A program made the position numbers and the translations under genes. From Kitasatospora paranensis (GTDB lineage: Bacteria > Actinomycetota > Actinomycetes > Streptomycetales > Streptomycetaceae), in contig NZ_BAABKV010000001.1 in NCBI RefSeq assembly GCF_039544005.1, forward strand, positions 124,001-188,000: DNA of 64,000 bases, read 5' to 3'. The notes beneath the pieces are model-generated. The model did not search any database, was not told the DNA's origin, and saw only the letters and a list, made by a program, of their open reading frames with translations. The stretch's first letter is position 1. Each line of letters opens with the position of its first letter. Shown here piece by piece: positions 38,717-47,527 of this stretch.

Positions 38717-40421
38717 ATGGGCAAGTCAACGGCCATCCCTCGCACCGCTACTCACAGGCCCGCCACCAGGCGCCGCCGCTTCCGTAACGACGACCTCGTC
38801 GCAGTGGACCTGTTCTCCGGGTTCGGAGGCCTGACCCGTGGCATCGAGATGGCCGGATTCACCACGATCATGGCTGCCAACCACAACCCCTACAAGGTCG
38901 AGGTCCACGAGGCGAACCACCCGAACGCCGAACACTGGATCGCGGACCTGGTCGATCCCGAAGCCGCCGACTACCACTCTGCCCGCGACCTGCCCGCTGC
39001 CGACCTCCTGGTCGCCGGCGTCTCCTGCGTCCACCACTCGCAGGCCAACACCCAGAAGGCGTACGAGCAGGGCCTGTCCCTGTTCGACTTCGACGACCCG
39101 GACTTCGAAGCTCGGGTCACGAAGTCCGAGCGCGACCGCGCTACTGCGAACTGCGTCCTGCACTACGCCGCCCAGCACCGCCCGCGGATGATCCTCGTCG
39201 AATGCACCACCGAGCTCGCCTCCTGGGGGCCGGCGGTCCCCGGCCGCCCCAAGGTCGGGGACGGCTCCACCTACCGCTGGTGGCTCGGGCAGTTCGACAT
39301 CCTCGGCTACCACCACAAGGTCCTGTACCTGAACTCGATGTTCTTCGGCGTGCCGCAGTCCCGCGACCGGGCCTACTGGGTGTTCTGGGACAAGTCCATC
39401 CCCGCGCCCGACCTCGACTACCGGCCGGTGGCGCGCTGCCAGCCTTGCGACAAGGACGTCGAGGCTGTGTGGTCGTGGAAGACGGGGCTCCCGCCGACCG
39501 GATCGGTGCGCTACGGCAAGCAGTACGAGTACCGGTGCCCGAGCTGCCACCGTCCGGTCGCCCCTCCGGCGACCCCGTCGCTGGCCGCCCTCGACCTGAG
39601 CGTCCTCGGCACCCGTATCGGCGACCGGACCAAGCCCCTCGCCCCGTCGACGATGGCCCGCGCGGAGCGGTGCAGGCAGCGCTTCGCCCAGTTCCCCGCC
39701 GTCCTGATGCCGGCCAAGGGGGTGCACGGCAGCGAGCGGCACCCGTGGCAGCCGCTGGCGACGCAGACCAGCCAGCGGGAGGCCGCGATCCTGTCGACCG
39801 GCACGGTGGCGGCCGCGCACCGGCAGAGCGACGCCGGGCATCGCCTCACCCTGCCGCTGGACACCGCGGCCATGGCCTGCGAGAAGGCGGTCCTGCTCGC
39901 CGTCGACAACTTCCAGGGCGGTCCGCGGGGCGCCCACGACCCTACCTACGCAGGGCGGCTCGGAGACCATGGGGATTCTGTCCGCGGAGATGGTGCCGTT
40001 CCGCAAGAACACCCTCCCGTCGACGCATGTCGAGGCGATGCCGACCGTCACCGCCGAACAGATCCCCGGGCTGCTGTTCTCCGGCTGGTACAAGCAGAAC
40101 GGCTCCACCGGGAGCGAGACGGCGCCGCACCCCCTTACCGACCCTCTCGGCACCCACGCCCACGACACCACCGCGCTGCTCGCGGACGAGTGGCGGGCCG
40201 CACTCAGCGAGCTGCGGCTGGAGGACTGCTACTTCCGCATGATGCGGGAGTACGAGATCGGCCGGGGCTGCGGCTTCGACGTCGACTTCGCCGGCTACCA
40301 GGGCTCGTTCGTCGTGTGGGGCAGCGCCCGCGACCAGGTCGACGGGTTCGGCAACGCCGTATCCCCGCAGGTCGGGGCCTGGATCGGGGCCCGCCTGCGT
40401 TCCGCTCTCCACGGCGCCTGA
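38717..40421 (+). CDS. Atypical C5-cytosine DNA methyltransferase
   Basis: About 568 residues; ATG 38717 after GAGAGGAA. Motif I VDLFSGFGGLTRGIEMAGF; motif IV is DLLVAGVSCVHHSQAN in place of the usual GPPC, keeping the catalytic Cys; motif VI is VECTTEL in place of ENV; motif VIII PQSRDRAYWV; motif X GFGNAVSPQVGAWIGARL. A two-CxxC zinc-finger-like insert (CQPCDKD ... CPSCHRP) lies in the target-recognition region. The overall order is that of 5-methylcytosine enzymes, with changed catalytic loops. A frame change near 39950 is needed. No restriction endonuclease is adjacent. Confidence 0.8.
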
Positions 40422-40424
40422 CGT

Positions 40425-40550
40425 CCCAACCCTGCCGACGCCTGGTACCGCGAGCGCGGAGGCGCGCGCGTCCAGGGTTCCATCGACGCCGCCGCCCCGG
40501 CCCTGTGGCCGCTCAAGGGCCCCAACGCCTGGATACAGGGCAGCTGCTGA
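40425..40550 (+). other. Coding-like fragment
   Basis: An in-frame stretch starting PNPADAWYRERGGARV and ending KGPNAWIQGSC has coding composition but no start codon. Perhaps the remnant of a small gene after the methyltransferase. Confidence 0.25.
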
Positions 40551-40614
40551 CTCTCCCTGGAGGAGGACCAACTCGCCACGGTACTGCGCGATCGCTGGGC
40601 CCGCTGATGGATCC

Positions 40615-40853
40615 AGCGCCCCGACAACCTGCACCTACCTGCTCACCCGCCGCTGGCCGGACCCGCCCCCGGGCCCGGCCGGCGGCCGGTTCGTGCCCTG
40701 CACACACCCTCGCCCGCGGACCTTCCTCCCCAGGGCAGCCACCGCACGCCGACTCGGCCATGCACCGGTCGCCCAGGGACTCCGACCCGAGCTGGAGCTG
40801 ACCACACGTTCCATTGGCATTGCGTTATGAATATTCTCAATGTACCTTGGTCC
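40615..40853. repeat. Duplicated promoter module, copy B
   Basis: Aligns with copy A (38212-38442) along its length, with diverged hairpin arms (GGCCGGACCC / GGGCCCGGCC region) and the family promoter at the end. Confidence 0.65.
40820..40848 (+). promoter_or_regulatory. Family promoter, copy 6
   Basis: -35 TTGCGT at 40820, -10 TACCTT at 40843; spacer ATGAATATTCTCAATGTA-like. Serves TTG 41019, about 165 nt downstream. Confidence 0.7.
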
Positions 40854-41018
40854 AGGCGTCGGCCCGACTCCGGTCCGCCGACCGGGCCGCCGCGCGCCTC
40901 ACCCGTATCACCGTCCGTCTCGGCGGCAGGAGGCCCGACAACACCACCGCCCTCGGCGTGGACTTCTGACCCGCCCCTCCGCCCAACTCGCAGACCGATT
41001 CGATCGAAGGGCACCACC

Positions 41019-41539
41019 TTGACCGATGCCACCGCTGCCGCCCGCGCAGAGCGCGCCCGCCGCCACGCTGAGGAGCTCGCCGCCATGGCCGACGGTATGT
41101 CCGCTCGGGCAAGCGGCATGTACGGCCGGTTTGCTGGCGGCCAGCCCCTCCTGGTCGGCCACCCTCCTATCGGCCTGCCGTCCGCGATCGGGCCCGTGCC
41201 GACAACGCGACCAGGCGGGCGATCGAGGCCCAGCGTGAGGCCGAACGCGCGCAGGCCAAGGCGAACCAGGCCGAGGCGGTCGCCGATCTCGCGGCGATCG
41301 AAGCCGCGCGGAGCCGCCCCTGGCAGCGGTCCGACTTCCTGCCCGGCGACATCGTCACGGTCCGGGACTTCCGCCGCGACATGGCTGTCACCAGCAGCTA
41401 CCAGGTCAAACGCGCCAACGCGAAGACCCTCACCCTCCACGCCCCGGCCAGAGGCTTCGACGACCCGAAGCGCACCTACGACCGGGTCCTCTCCCGCACC
41501 CGCGACGGCGTGACCATCACGAACCCCGCTGACGCCTGA
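41019..41539 (+). CDS. Hypothetical coiled-coil protein
   Basis: About 173 residues; TTG 41019 is the only start that fits (AAGGG upstream). An Ala/Arg/Glu-rich helix (RAERARRHAEELAAMADG; AQREAERAQAKANQAEAV) leads into a compact C-terminal part (FLPGDIVTVRDFRRDMAVTS) resembling a small beta-barrel. One-base loss near 41170. Confidence 0.5.
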
Positions 41540-41605
41540 TTGCCGAGGCCAAGACCGCCGGTGCCTGCCTCAACCCCGCCGCCGGCCAGCCGTCTGGAGA
41601 TCACC

Positions 41606-41809
41606 ATGACCTACACCGTTCAGGGGTTCCTCTCCCTCGCCGACTTCGAAGCCCAGCACCCCTCACTCACCGAGGTCTTCCGCACCGAGCCCGGAGAGAC
41701 GTACACCGCCACGGTCCGCGCCGAGGCGCGGCGCCGGAGGCTCGCGTACCACCGGGCCGGCGAGCCCGACTACACGCACATCACCTGCCGCTACACGCCC
41801 GACGCCTGA
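41606..41809 (+). CDS. Hypothetical small protein
   Basis: 67 residues, ATG 41606 with GGAGA upstream. MTYTVQGFLSLADFEAQHPS start; no family recognised. Followed by a terminator. Confidence 0.55.
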   Translation: MTYTVQGFLSLADFEAQHPSLTEVFRTEPGETYTATVRAEARRRRLAYHRAGEPDYTHITCRYTPDA

Positions 41810-41821
41810 TCGCGCCTTCTC

Positions 41822-41856
41822 GGTCTGGCGGGTGTGACCGCCCCACCCGCCAGACC
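41822..41856. terminator. Terminator-like hairpin
   Basis: Perfect 13-bp stem GGTCTGGCGGGTG / CACCCGCCAGACC, 9-nt loop. Confidence 0.75.
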
Positions 41857-41970
41857 ACACAACCCAGCCAACCCCGCGAAGGGGCCGGCCACGACCGCGC
41901 AGCACGGTGCCGGGCCCGCCCTGCCAGCCCTCACCGCCGCCGCGCCCACCCACGCAAAGGAGTCCGCGCC

Positions 41971-43329
41971 ATGAAGCTGACCCTGTTCGACCTCGACCGC
42001 CCGGCAGCCGAACCGGAGCCGGATCTCGTCCTGAACGAGGCCCGGCTCCGGGATTCCTTCGCCCGCTTCCGCGCCGCCCCGCACAAGACGCTGTCATACG
42101 GGCTCGGCTACGACTCGACGGACGTCCTCCTGGAGTACCTGCGCGACCCGGAGGGCTACGGCCTGAAGCCCGACCTGTCCGACCTGACCGTCCTTCACGC
42201 CGTCGTCGGCAGCGAGTTCGACAGCACCTACACCGCGGTCGAGCAGGCCATCCTGCCCAGGCTGCGTAGGCGCGGCGTCCGCTTCGTCGAAGTCGCCCGC
42301 AAGGGTCGCAGCCTGACCGACGGCTAGGAGGTCCTGGCAGACACACGCGAGCCTTACCGGCTCCACCGGCGCGGCCGCTTCACGCTCTTGGACGAGCTGG
42401 AGACCGGCGGCACCGTCGTCCAGGCCGCCGGCGGTAACACCTGCTCGTTGAAGTTCAAGGCCTTCGTCCTGGACGGCTTCGTGCGCGACGCGTTCGCCGG
42501 CGCGACCGTCGGCACTGCGATCGGCTACAACGCCTCCGAGGCTCGCAGGGCCCTGAAGTCCGAGAAGGCACAGGCCAAGGCGAAACCGGGCCCGGTCTCG
42601 GTCGCGCTGGACTACCCGCTCGTACGGACCGGGCGCAGCCGGGACGACATCGTGCGCAGGGTGGAGGAGGTCACCGGACGGCCCTGGAAGCGGTCGAACT
42701 GCTGGTTCTGCACCTACAGCCTTTCGTGTGGGTCGATGCCCGAGCATCTGGTCCGGCTGCGCGAGGAGCCCGCCGCCGCGGCACGGGCGATGCGCCTGGA
42801 GTACGTGTCGATGGCGCTGAACGAGAACGGCTCCCTGTATCCGAACAAGGAGCCCTTGCACACCCAGGTCGCCGCCGACGGGAGCATCGAGGCGCTCGGC
42901 GAGTTCGAGGCTCTGCTGAACGATCCGGGCCAGGACTGGGCGCTGTACCGGGTGCGGCGGGTCTACACGGCGGGCCGTATCGAGGCGTGCCGCGAGAAGC
43001 ACTTGGATGACTGCATCGAGCCTGCCTGCCGCGACCGCGCGCTCAAGGGAACGCCCTGGCGGTCGCTGACCGTCGTGGCGTCCGGGACCCGGGCGGCGTG
43101 CGCCGGCCGTCTGCAGGAGGAGGCCGCGGAGGCGGGCGGGGCCTTGGAGCGGGACCAGCGGCACGGGGTGCCGATCCAGCGCCTCTACATGCGCCGGCTC
43201 CCCAACCCGATGCGTTTCGGCGCTGCCGAGGAGTTCCTGGTCTGCGCGCCTGCGACGGCTGTGGAGAAGGCGCGGCGCAACTTCCCCAAGGTCTGGCACC
43301 GCGTCGCTGTCCTCGGCCTTCCGGCCTGA
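41971..43329 (+). CDS. PP-loop (PAPS-reductase-like) protein 2, in-frame amber
   Basis: About 452 residues if the TAG at 42325-42327 is read through; the frame is otherwise open and coding on both sides. The N-terminal part has a PP-loop variant SYGLGYDSTDVLLEYL (the first Ser-Gly-Gly replaced). After the stop come TCSLKFKAFVLDGFVRD, VALDYPLVRTGRSRDDIV and SNCWFCTYSLSCGSMP (CxxC plus Cys), then a C-terminal domain. The stop replaces what is probably Tyr or another residue after SLTDG. Could be a nonsense mutation, a base-call error, or suppressed. Relation to PP-loop protein 1 is distant. Confidence 0.6.
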
Positions 43330-43425
43330 CCGCGTTCGGGCTCCTGGCGTCCGCATCAGGGCCGCCTGCATCGACCTGACCCCCGGGTACCACGACTTGG
43401 CCAAAAAGCAGTTCGAGGAGGCAGC

Positions 43426-43773
43426 ATGACCGACGCAGCCCGCTCCCGTCAGATCTTCGAGCAGGCCCGGCTGCAGGGCTGCTACCCCCTGCAGCACGAT
43501 TGGGGCAGCCCGCTCGGCGTGAAGATGCCCGAGCACGTGACGGAGTGCCCCGCGCACCGTGAGATCTGGCTCGGGTGGAGGAACAACCGCTACGACCTGC
43601 GCCGGCCGTCGGAGTGGCCGGGGTCGCCCAGCGGAATCATGGACAGCCGCACATCGCACGAGGAGCGCGCATACGGCTGGGCTGAGCAGAACCTCGCCCA
43701 GATGGGGCTGGTCGCGGAGATTTGCGGCCGCGGTACGAGTCCGCAGTGCAACCGGCAGGAAGCGATGACCTGA
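43426..43773 (+). CDS. Hypothetical small protein
   Basis: 115 residues, intact; GGAGG before ATG 43426. Contains HVTECPAHREIWLGWRNN and YGWAEQNLAQMGLVAEICG. Follows the second PP-loop gene by about 100 nt. No family recognised. Confidence 0.6.
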   Translation: MTDAARSRQIFEQARLQGCYPLQHDWGSPLGVKMPEHVTECPAHREIWLGWRNNRYDLRRPSEWPGSPSGIMDSRTSHEERAYGWAEQNLAQMGLVAEICGRGTSPQCNRQEAMT

Positions 43774-43808
43774 GGTACGACGGCGGAAGGACAGCCAGCC
43801 AATCAGCA

Positions 43809-43837
43809 TTGCAATATAAGCATTGTCCATGTACATT
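43809..43837 (+). promoter_or_regulatory. Family promoter, copy 7
   Basis: -35 TTGCAA at 43809, -10 TACATT at 43832; serves ATG 43925, about 80 nt downstream. Confidence 0.7.
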
Positions 43838-43924
43838 GATTCTTCAAGGGCCAGTAGAGCAACCCCAGCCCGACCGCGCCCACGAGCGCCACAACCCGCC
43901 GCCTGAGCCTTGGAGAGATCCGCG

Positions 43925-44458
43925 ATGCCCACTTCTCCCGCCACCGAGCACCAGACCGCCCCCATCCCGGCGTGGCTCGCCACCGTCGACGCCCAGCGCA
44001 GCCTGGCCCGGCTCGTCGCCCGCACGATCGCTGACACCCTGACCACCCAGTTCCCCGGCGCCGCCTACCTGACCCTGATGATCCAGGAAGAGACCCCGCG
44101 GGACTGGCAGCTGTTCCCGGAGAACGTCCGCAACGCCACCGGTGACGTGCTGTTCGACTTCGAGGGCGCCATGCCGCCGCTCGGGCCCGAGCACGCTGAA
44201 CTGCGGGCGCAGTGGGGCCACCTTGCCCCGAACGACCCCTTCGCGCTCCGCACCATGCTGCGCTACCTCCACATCAACGGGGCGGTCTTCGACCGGCTCC
44301 CCGAGGACCTCGACGACTCAGACGATGACGAGGTCCGCCTGTGCCTTCTGCTGTCGGCCGAGGCACGCCCGCACAAGTGGGAGCACGAGGGCGACGACCC
44401 CTGGGACGTCGAGACCCGGCGGCTGCGCCCGTACTCCGCCGCAAAGGCGCAGCCGTAA
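43925..44458 (+). CDS. Hypothetical acidic protein
   Basis: 177 residues, intact; TGGAGAG upstream. Helical start (LARLVARTIADTLTTQFPGA), strand pair around AYLTLMIQEETPRDWQLFP, and an acidic loop (PEDLDDSDDDEVRL). Unknown family. Ends at a hairpin. Confidence 0.6.
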   Translation: MPTSPATEHQTAPIPAWLATVDAQRSLARLVARTIADTLTTQFPGAAYLTLMIQEETPRDWQLFPENVRNATGDVLFDFEGAMPPLGPEHAELRAQWGHLAPNDPFALRTMLRYLHINGAVFDRLPEDLDDSDDDEVRLCLLLSAEARPHKWEHEGDDPWDVETRRLRPYSAAKAQP

Positions 44459-44474
44459 CGAATCCGATCTTCAC

Positions 44475-44510
44475 CGGGCGCCCCGCCAAGCCGAGCGGAC
44501 GGGGCGCCCG
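44475..44510. terminator. Terminator-like hairpin
   Basis: Perfect 11-bp stem CGGGCGCCCCG / CGGGGCGCCCG, 14-nt loop, 16 nt after the preceding stop. Confidence 0.65.
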
Positions 44511-44544
44511 CCAGTCACCGACTCTCGCCTCGGAGGCCGCTCCC

Positions 44545-44835
44545 GTGTCCGCCATCGCCAAACGCAACGCAGCTGACTCGCCCCATCCGGGCCGGGGCAG
44601 CGCCCGGATCCACTTCGACCGGGGCCGCCACCCCGCCACCCGGCTCCCGCTGCTGGAGCCCGGCGCGCAGGGGCCGCCCGTATGCGGCGGCTGCGCCTTC
44701 CTCTACGAGCGCGCCGGTAGTCACGGCGCCCGCCTCAAGTGCCGTGTCCGCGCCTCGAAGCGCCGCCCCGGCCCCAACCTTCAGCCGGGGTTCCCCGCCT
44801 GCCAGCGCTTCCAGCCCGCCAACGACCAGGCCTGA
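44545..44835 (+). CDS. Small Cys-rich protein
   Basis: 96 residues from GTG 44545 (CGGAGG upstream). CGGCAFLYERAGSHGARLKC and PACQRF give a four-cysteine set likely to hold zinc. Unknown family; 16 nt before the next gene. Confidence 0.5.
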   Translation: MSAIAKRNAADSPHPGRGSARIHFDRGRHPATRLPLLEPGAQGPPVCGGCAFLYERAGSHGARLKCRVRASKRRPGPNLQPGFPACQRFQPANDQA

Positions 44836-44851
44836 CAGCCCCGGAGGAACA

Positions 44852-45595
44852 ATGCCGACCGACGACCGCGCCGCGCACGAAGTCGACGCACCGCTCGCCG
44901 AAGAGCAGCTGATCGCCGTCCTGCGCGACAGCATCCGCAGGTCCGCCGGGGCCCGCACAGCGGACGACCTCACCACACACCTGATCCAGCAGCTTCGCGG
45001 TGGACTGCTCCACGCCAACACGCTCTCCGAGGCGGTCAACACCGGACTCGACGTCGAAGCCTTGGCCAGCCGGTCCTACGAGGCGCAGACCGCCATCAAC
45101 GGCCGGTCCGCCCACGTGACTTTCACCGCCGGTCTCGGCGACAGCGGCATCGCACGCGGCGAGCACCTGGACATCCGGGCGACCGTGTCCGTCAGGCACC
45201 GGGTCGACCTGACCCTCCGCTTCGGGCTGGTCAGCACCGACGCGGGCGCCAGCTGGACCCTGGCCCTGACGGCCCCGGACCGCAGGCGGCTCGCCTCGGC
45301 GCAGCAGATGACGGACACAGCCGGACCGCACGTCACCGAGCTCGTTCACGACCCCCGCCACCGCGCCGGGCTGGAACCGGTCATCGACTCCGCTCGGCAC
45401 GTCGCCGCTTTGCGGGCCCTCTTCGACCTCCAGCAGGCGCGCGACCAGCTCGCCTGGGCAGCCTCCCGCGCCCTCGCCGCCCGTGCGGTCTTCGACCGCT
45501 ACGGGTGCACCGAGCCGGACATGGAGCAGCTGCGCGCCCACCTGGGCCACCTCGCGCGGCTCGCCGAGGAAGGCCGCTGCCTGGTCGGCTGGTGA
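44852..45595 (+). CDS. Hypothetical protein
   Basis: 247 residues, intact; CCGGAGGA upstream. Helical N-terminus (EEQLIAVLRDSIRRSAG), a beta-rich middle (SAHVTFTAGLG; RATVSVRHRVDLTLRFGL) and a helical end. No family recognised. Confidence 0.6.
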   Translation: MPTDDRAAHEVDAPLAEEQLIAVLRDSIRRSAGARTADDLTTHLIQQLRGGLLHANTLSEAVNTGLDVEALASRSYEAQTAINGRSAHVTFTAGLGDSGIARGEHLDIRATVSVRHRVDLTLRFGLVSTDAGASWTLALTAPDRRRLASAQQMTDTAGPHVTELVHDPRHRAGLEPVIDSARHVAALRALFDLQQARDQLAWAASRALAARAVFDRYGCTEPDMEQLRAHLGHLARLAEEGRCLVGW

Positions 45596-45939
45596 CTGCC
45601 AGCACCGCAGGGGATCCGCCCGGGGCGAGGTACGGCAGCCGTTCGGACCGCCCTCGCCCAGAGACGCGGAGCAGGCCCGGCGGCAGACCGGGCTGCCCAT
45701 CGACGCCGCCAGCCGGTCTCTGCCGACGGCTGGCGGGCGCCGCGCGCCTCCTGCGACGGCTACGAGCCGGGAACCCGTGCCCTTCCTGCGAGGCGCTGCC
45801 TGGCAGGCGCTCGCGTCGACCGGGCAGGCACATCGCCGGCCACCGGCGCATCGCCCGTGCCCGCGCCGCCGACCCGAGAGACCAGCGCCCCGAAGACGCC
45901 AGCGACACAGCCTTGCCCACCCGCCGGGCCACGAGCTGA
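45592..45939 (+). CDS. Possible small zinc-ribbon protein
   Basis: 115 residues from GTG 45592, overlapping the previous stop (GTGA). Basic throughout, with GNPCPSCEALPGRR and HIAGHRRIARARAAD giving a possible CxxC...H..H site. Composition in the first half is poor, so a frame error or a non-gene is possible. Confidence 0.35.
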   Translation: MTASTAGDPPGARYGSRSDRPRPETRSRPGGRPGCPSTPPAGLCRRLAGAARLLRRLRAGNPCPSCEALPGRRSRRPGRHIAGHRRIARARAADPRDQRPEDASDTALPTRRATS

Positions 45940-45967
45940 TCACCTCTCACCACGAGAAAGAGACCTC

Positions 45968-46699
45968 ATGACCACACGCAACCAGCAGACCTCCAGCGGG
46001 CCGCGCCCGGCCGACCCGGCCCGGCCCCGCCTCACCGCGGCCCACCGCCGCGCGCTACTGGGCGGGGCCAAGGACCCGCTCGGCCTGCTGCCGAAGCGCG
46101 TCAACCTGCGCACGGCGGTCTCCCTGGCCAGCCTCGGCTACGTCGGCCTCGACCAGAGCAATGACTATCTGCGGGGCCGGGACGCAACGCAGGAGACGCT
46201 GGAGGTCTGGGGCGGCGTGCTGACCGAGGAAGGCTGGGCCAGAGCCCGCGCCGAGGGCGCGGGCGCCTTCCGGATCGTCATCGTCGGCTGCGGGAAGGCC
46301 AAGCAGGACCGCCGGGTCACCGCCGGCGCGCTGTACACCGGGTCGTTCCACTGGGCCTGCCGCTACACGGGTATGGAGCTCCTGCGCGGCGGCGGACGCC
46401 TGTACATCCTCTCCGCCGCGCACGGGCTCCTCGATCTGGACACTGAGATCGACCCCTACGACCTGACCGTCGGCGATCCCGGCAGCGTCGGCGCAGACGT
46501 CGTACGGGACCAGGTCATCGAACGCGGGCTGGAGGAGGCAGAGGTGACGGTGCTCGCCGGTAGTCGGTACGTCGACCTCGCGCGCGCCGTCTGGCCGGAC
46601 CTCCAGGCCCCGCTGTTCGGTGCCCGCGGCATCGGGGAAATGAAGCAGCGCCTCGCTCGGATCCGCCGCGAGAGCCACCACCGCCACCTCTTGGGGTGA
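45968..46699 (+). CDS. DUF6884-type protein
   Basis: 243 residues, intact. The core RIVIVGCGKAKQDRRVTAGA (about residue 100) and RLYILSAAHGLLDLDTEIDP then PYDLTV are the hallmark of DUF6884, common on actinobacterial plasmids and phages. The Cys-Gly-Lys start and H-G-L-L loop suggest an enzymatic or nucleotide-binding site, but activity is unknown. Confidence 0.7.
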   Translation: MTTRNQQTSSGPRPADPARPRLTAAHRRALLGGAKDPLGLLPKRVNLRTAVSLASLGYVGLDQSNDYLRGRDATQETLEVWGGVLTEEGWARARAEGAGAFRIVIVGCGKAKQDRRVTAGALYTGSFHWACRYTGMELLRGGGRLYILSAAHGLLDLDTEIDPYDLTVGDPGSVGADVVRDQVIERGLEEAEVTVLAGSRYVDLARAVWPDLQAPLFGARGIGEMKQRLARIRRESHHRHLLG

Positions 46700-46891
46700 G
46701 CGGTGACGAACGTGCTCGCGCCCGGGCGCGGACGCTGGAAGGCAACGCCCGCTGGCCGTAGCAAGGGTGGGCGCAGCACTGGAAGAACCGGGGCCCCGGC
46801 TTATGCTGAACGGCACCTTGGATGCCATCTCCACCATGTCGAGCGTCGGCGAAGGCCGCCGGGACTGCGTGTTGCGCCGTAGGCTTTGGGA

Positions 46892-47527
46892 ATGGTGAAA
46901 GCTGAAGTACCCGCATACCGCGGACTGATCTTCGACTTCTTCGGCGTCTTGACCTTCAACATGGTCGAAGTGATCTCCGCGTTCGAGGGCCGGGAAGGGA
47001 TTGCCCGCGGGACCTTCCTTGGTGCCTGGGCCGACCCTCGGGGGCAGGAGCTTTTCCGTCAGCTTGAATTGGCCCGCATATCCCAGACCGATTGGAACAA
47101 CGGGTTCGCGGCCCTGATGGGTGTGGCACCGGACAACCTGATGGCCCGGTACCTGCACGATGCCTTCCCGGCCTACCCGGTCATCGAGGTCGCACGGCGG
47201 GCCCGGGCCGCCGGGGTCAGGACTGCGGTGCTGTCGAACAGCCTTGGGCGAGAGCCCTATGACCCCTACGCCGGGTTCGACCTTGCCGGCTCATTCGACG
47301 AGGTGGTGCTGTCGGCCGAGGTTGGCCTGCGCAAGCCGGACCCGGCCATCTTCCGCCTCGTGCTCGACCGGCTCGGTGTGTCGGCCGAGGAGTGCCTGTT
47401 CGTCGACGACAGCGAGCAGAACCTGGCCACCGCAGCGGAGCTCGGAATCACCCCGCTGCTCGGGCTGGACGAGAAGGTGGTGGCCAGCCAACTGCGCGAG
47501 TTGCTGCGCCTACCCCGCCTCTTCTAG
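46892..47527 (+). CDS. HAD-superfamily hydrolase
   Basis: 211 residues; ATG 46892. Motif I LIFDFFGVLT (nucleophile Asp; the second Asp replaced, as in the FGGV subgroup of HAD-IA), motif II AVLSNS, motif III LRKPDPAIF, motif IV CLFVDDSEQN. A small-molecule phosphatase or haloacid/epoxide-hydrolase-like member. It ends tail-to-tail with the regulator, overlapping it by 18 nt, at the left edge of the biosynthetic cluster. Confidence 0.8.
   Translation: MVKAEVPAYRGLIFDFFGVLTFNMVEVISAFEGREGIARGTFLGAWADPRGQELFRQLELARISQTDWNNGFAALMGVAPDNLMARYLHDAFPAYPVIEVARRARAAGVRTAVLSNSLGREPYDPYAGFDLAGSFDEVVLSAEVGLRKPDPAIFRLVLDRLGVSAEECLFVDDSEQNLATAAELGITPLLGLDEKVVASQLRELLRLPRLF

Noticed and set aside
42325..42327. 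Pyrrolysine or other recoding at TAG
   Set aside because: No pyl genes or suppressor tRNA seen and many sequence errors exist nearby; a base error or mutation is simpler.
35159..43329. QueC for the deazaguanine pathway
   Set aside because: The two PP-loop proteins have PAPS-reductase-like cysteine blocks and not the QueC zinc motif; they are 6-14 kb from the cluster and on other promoters.
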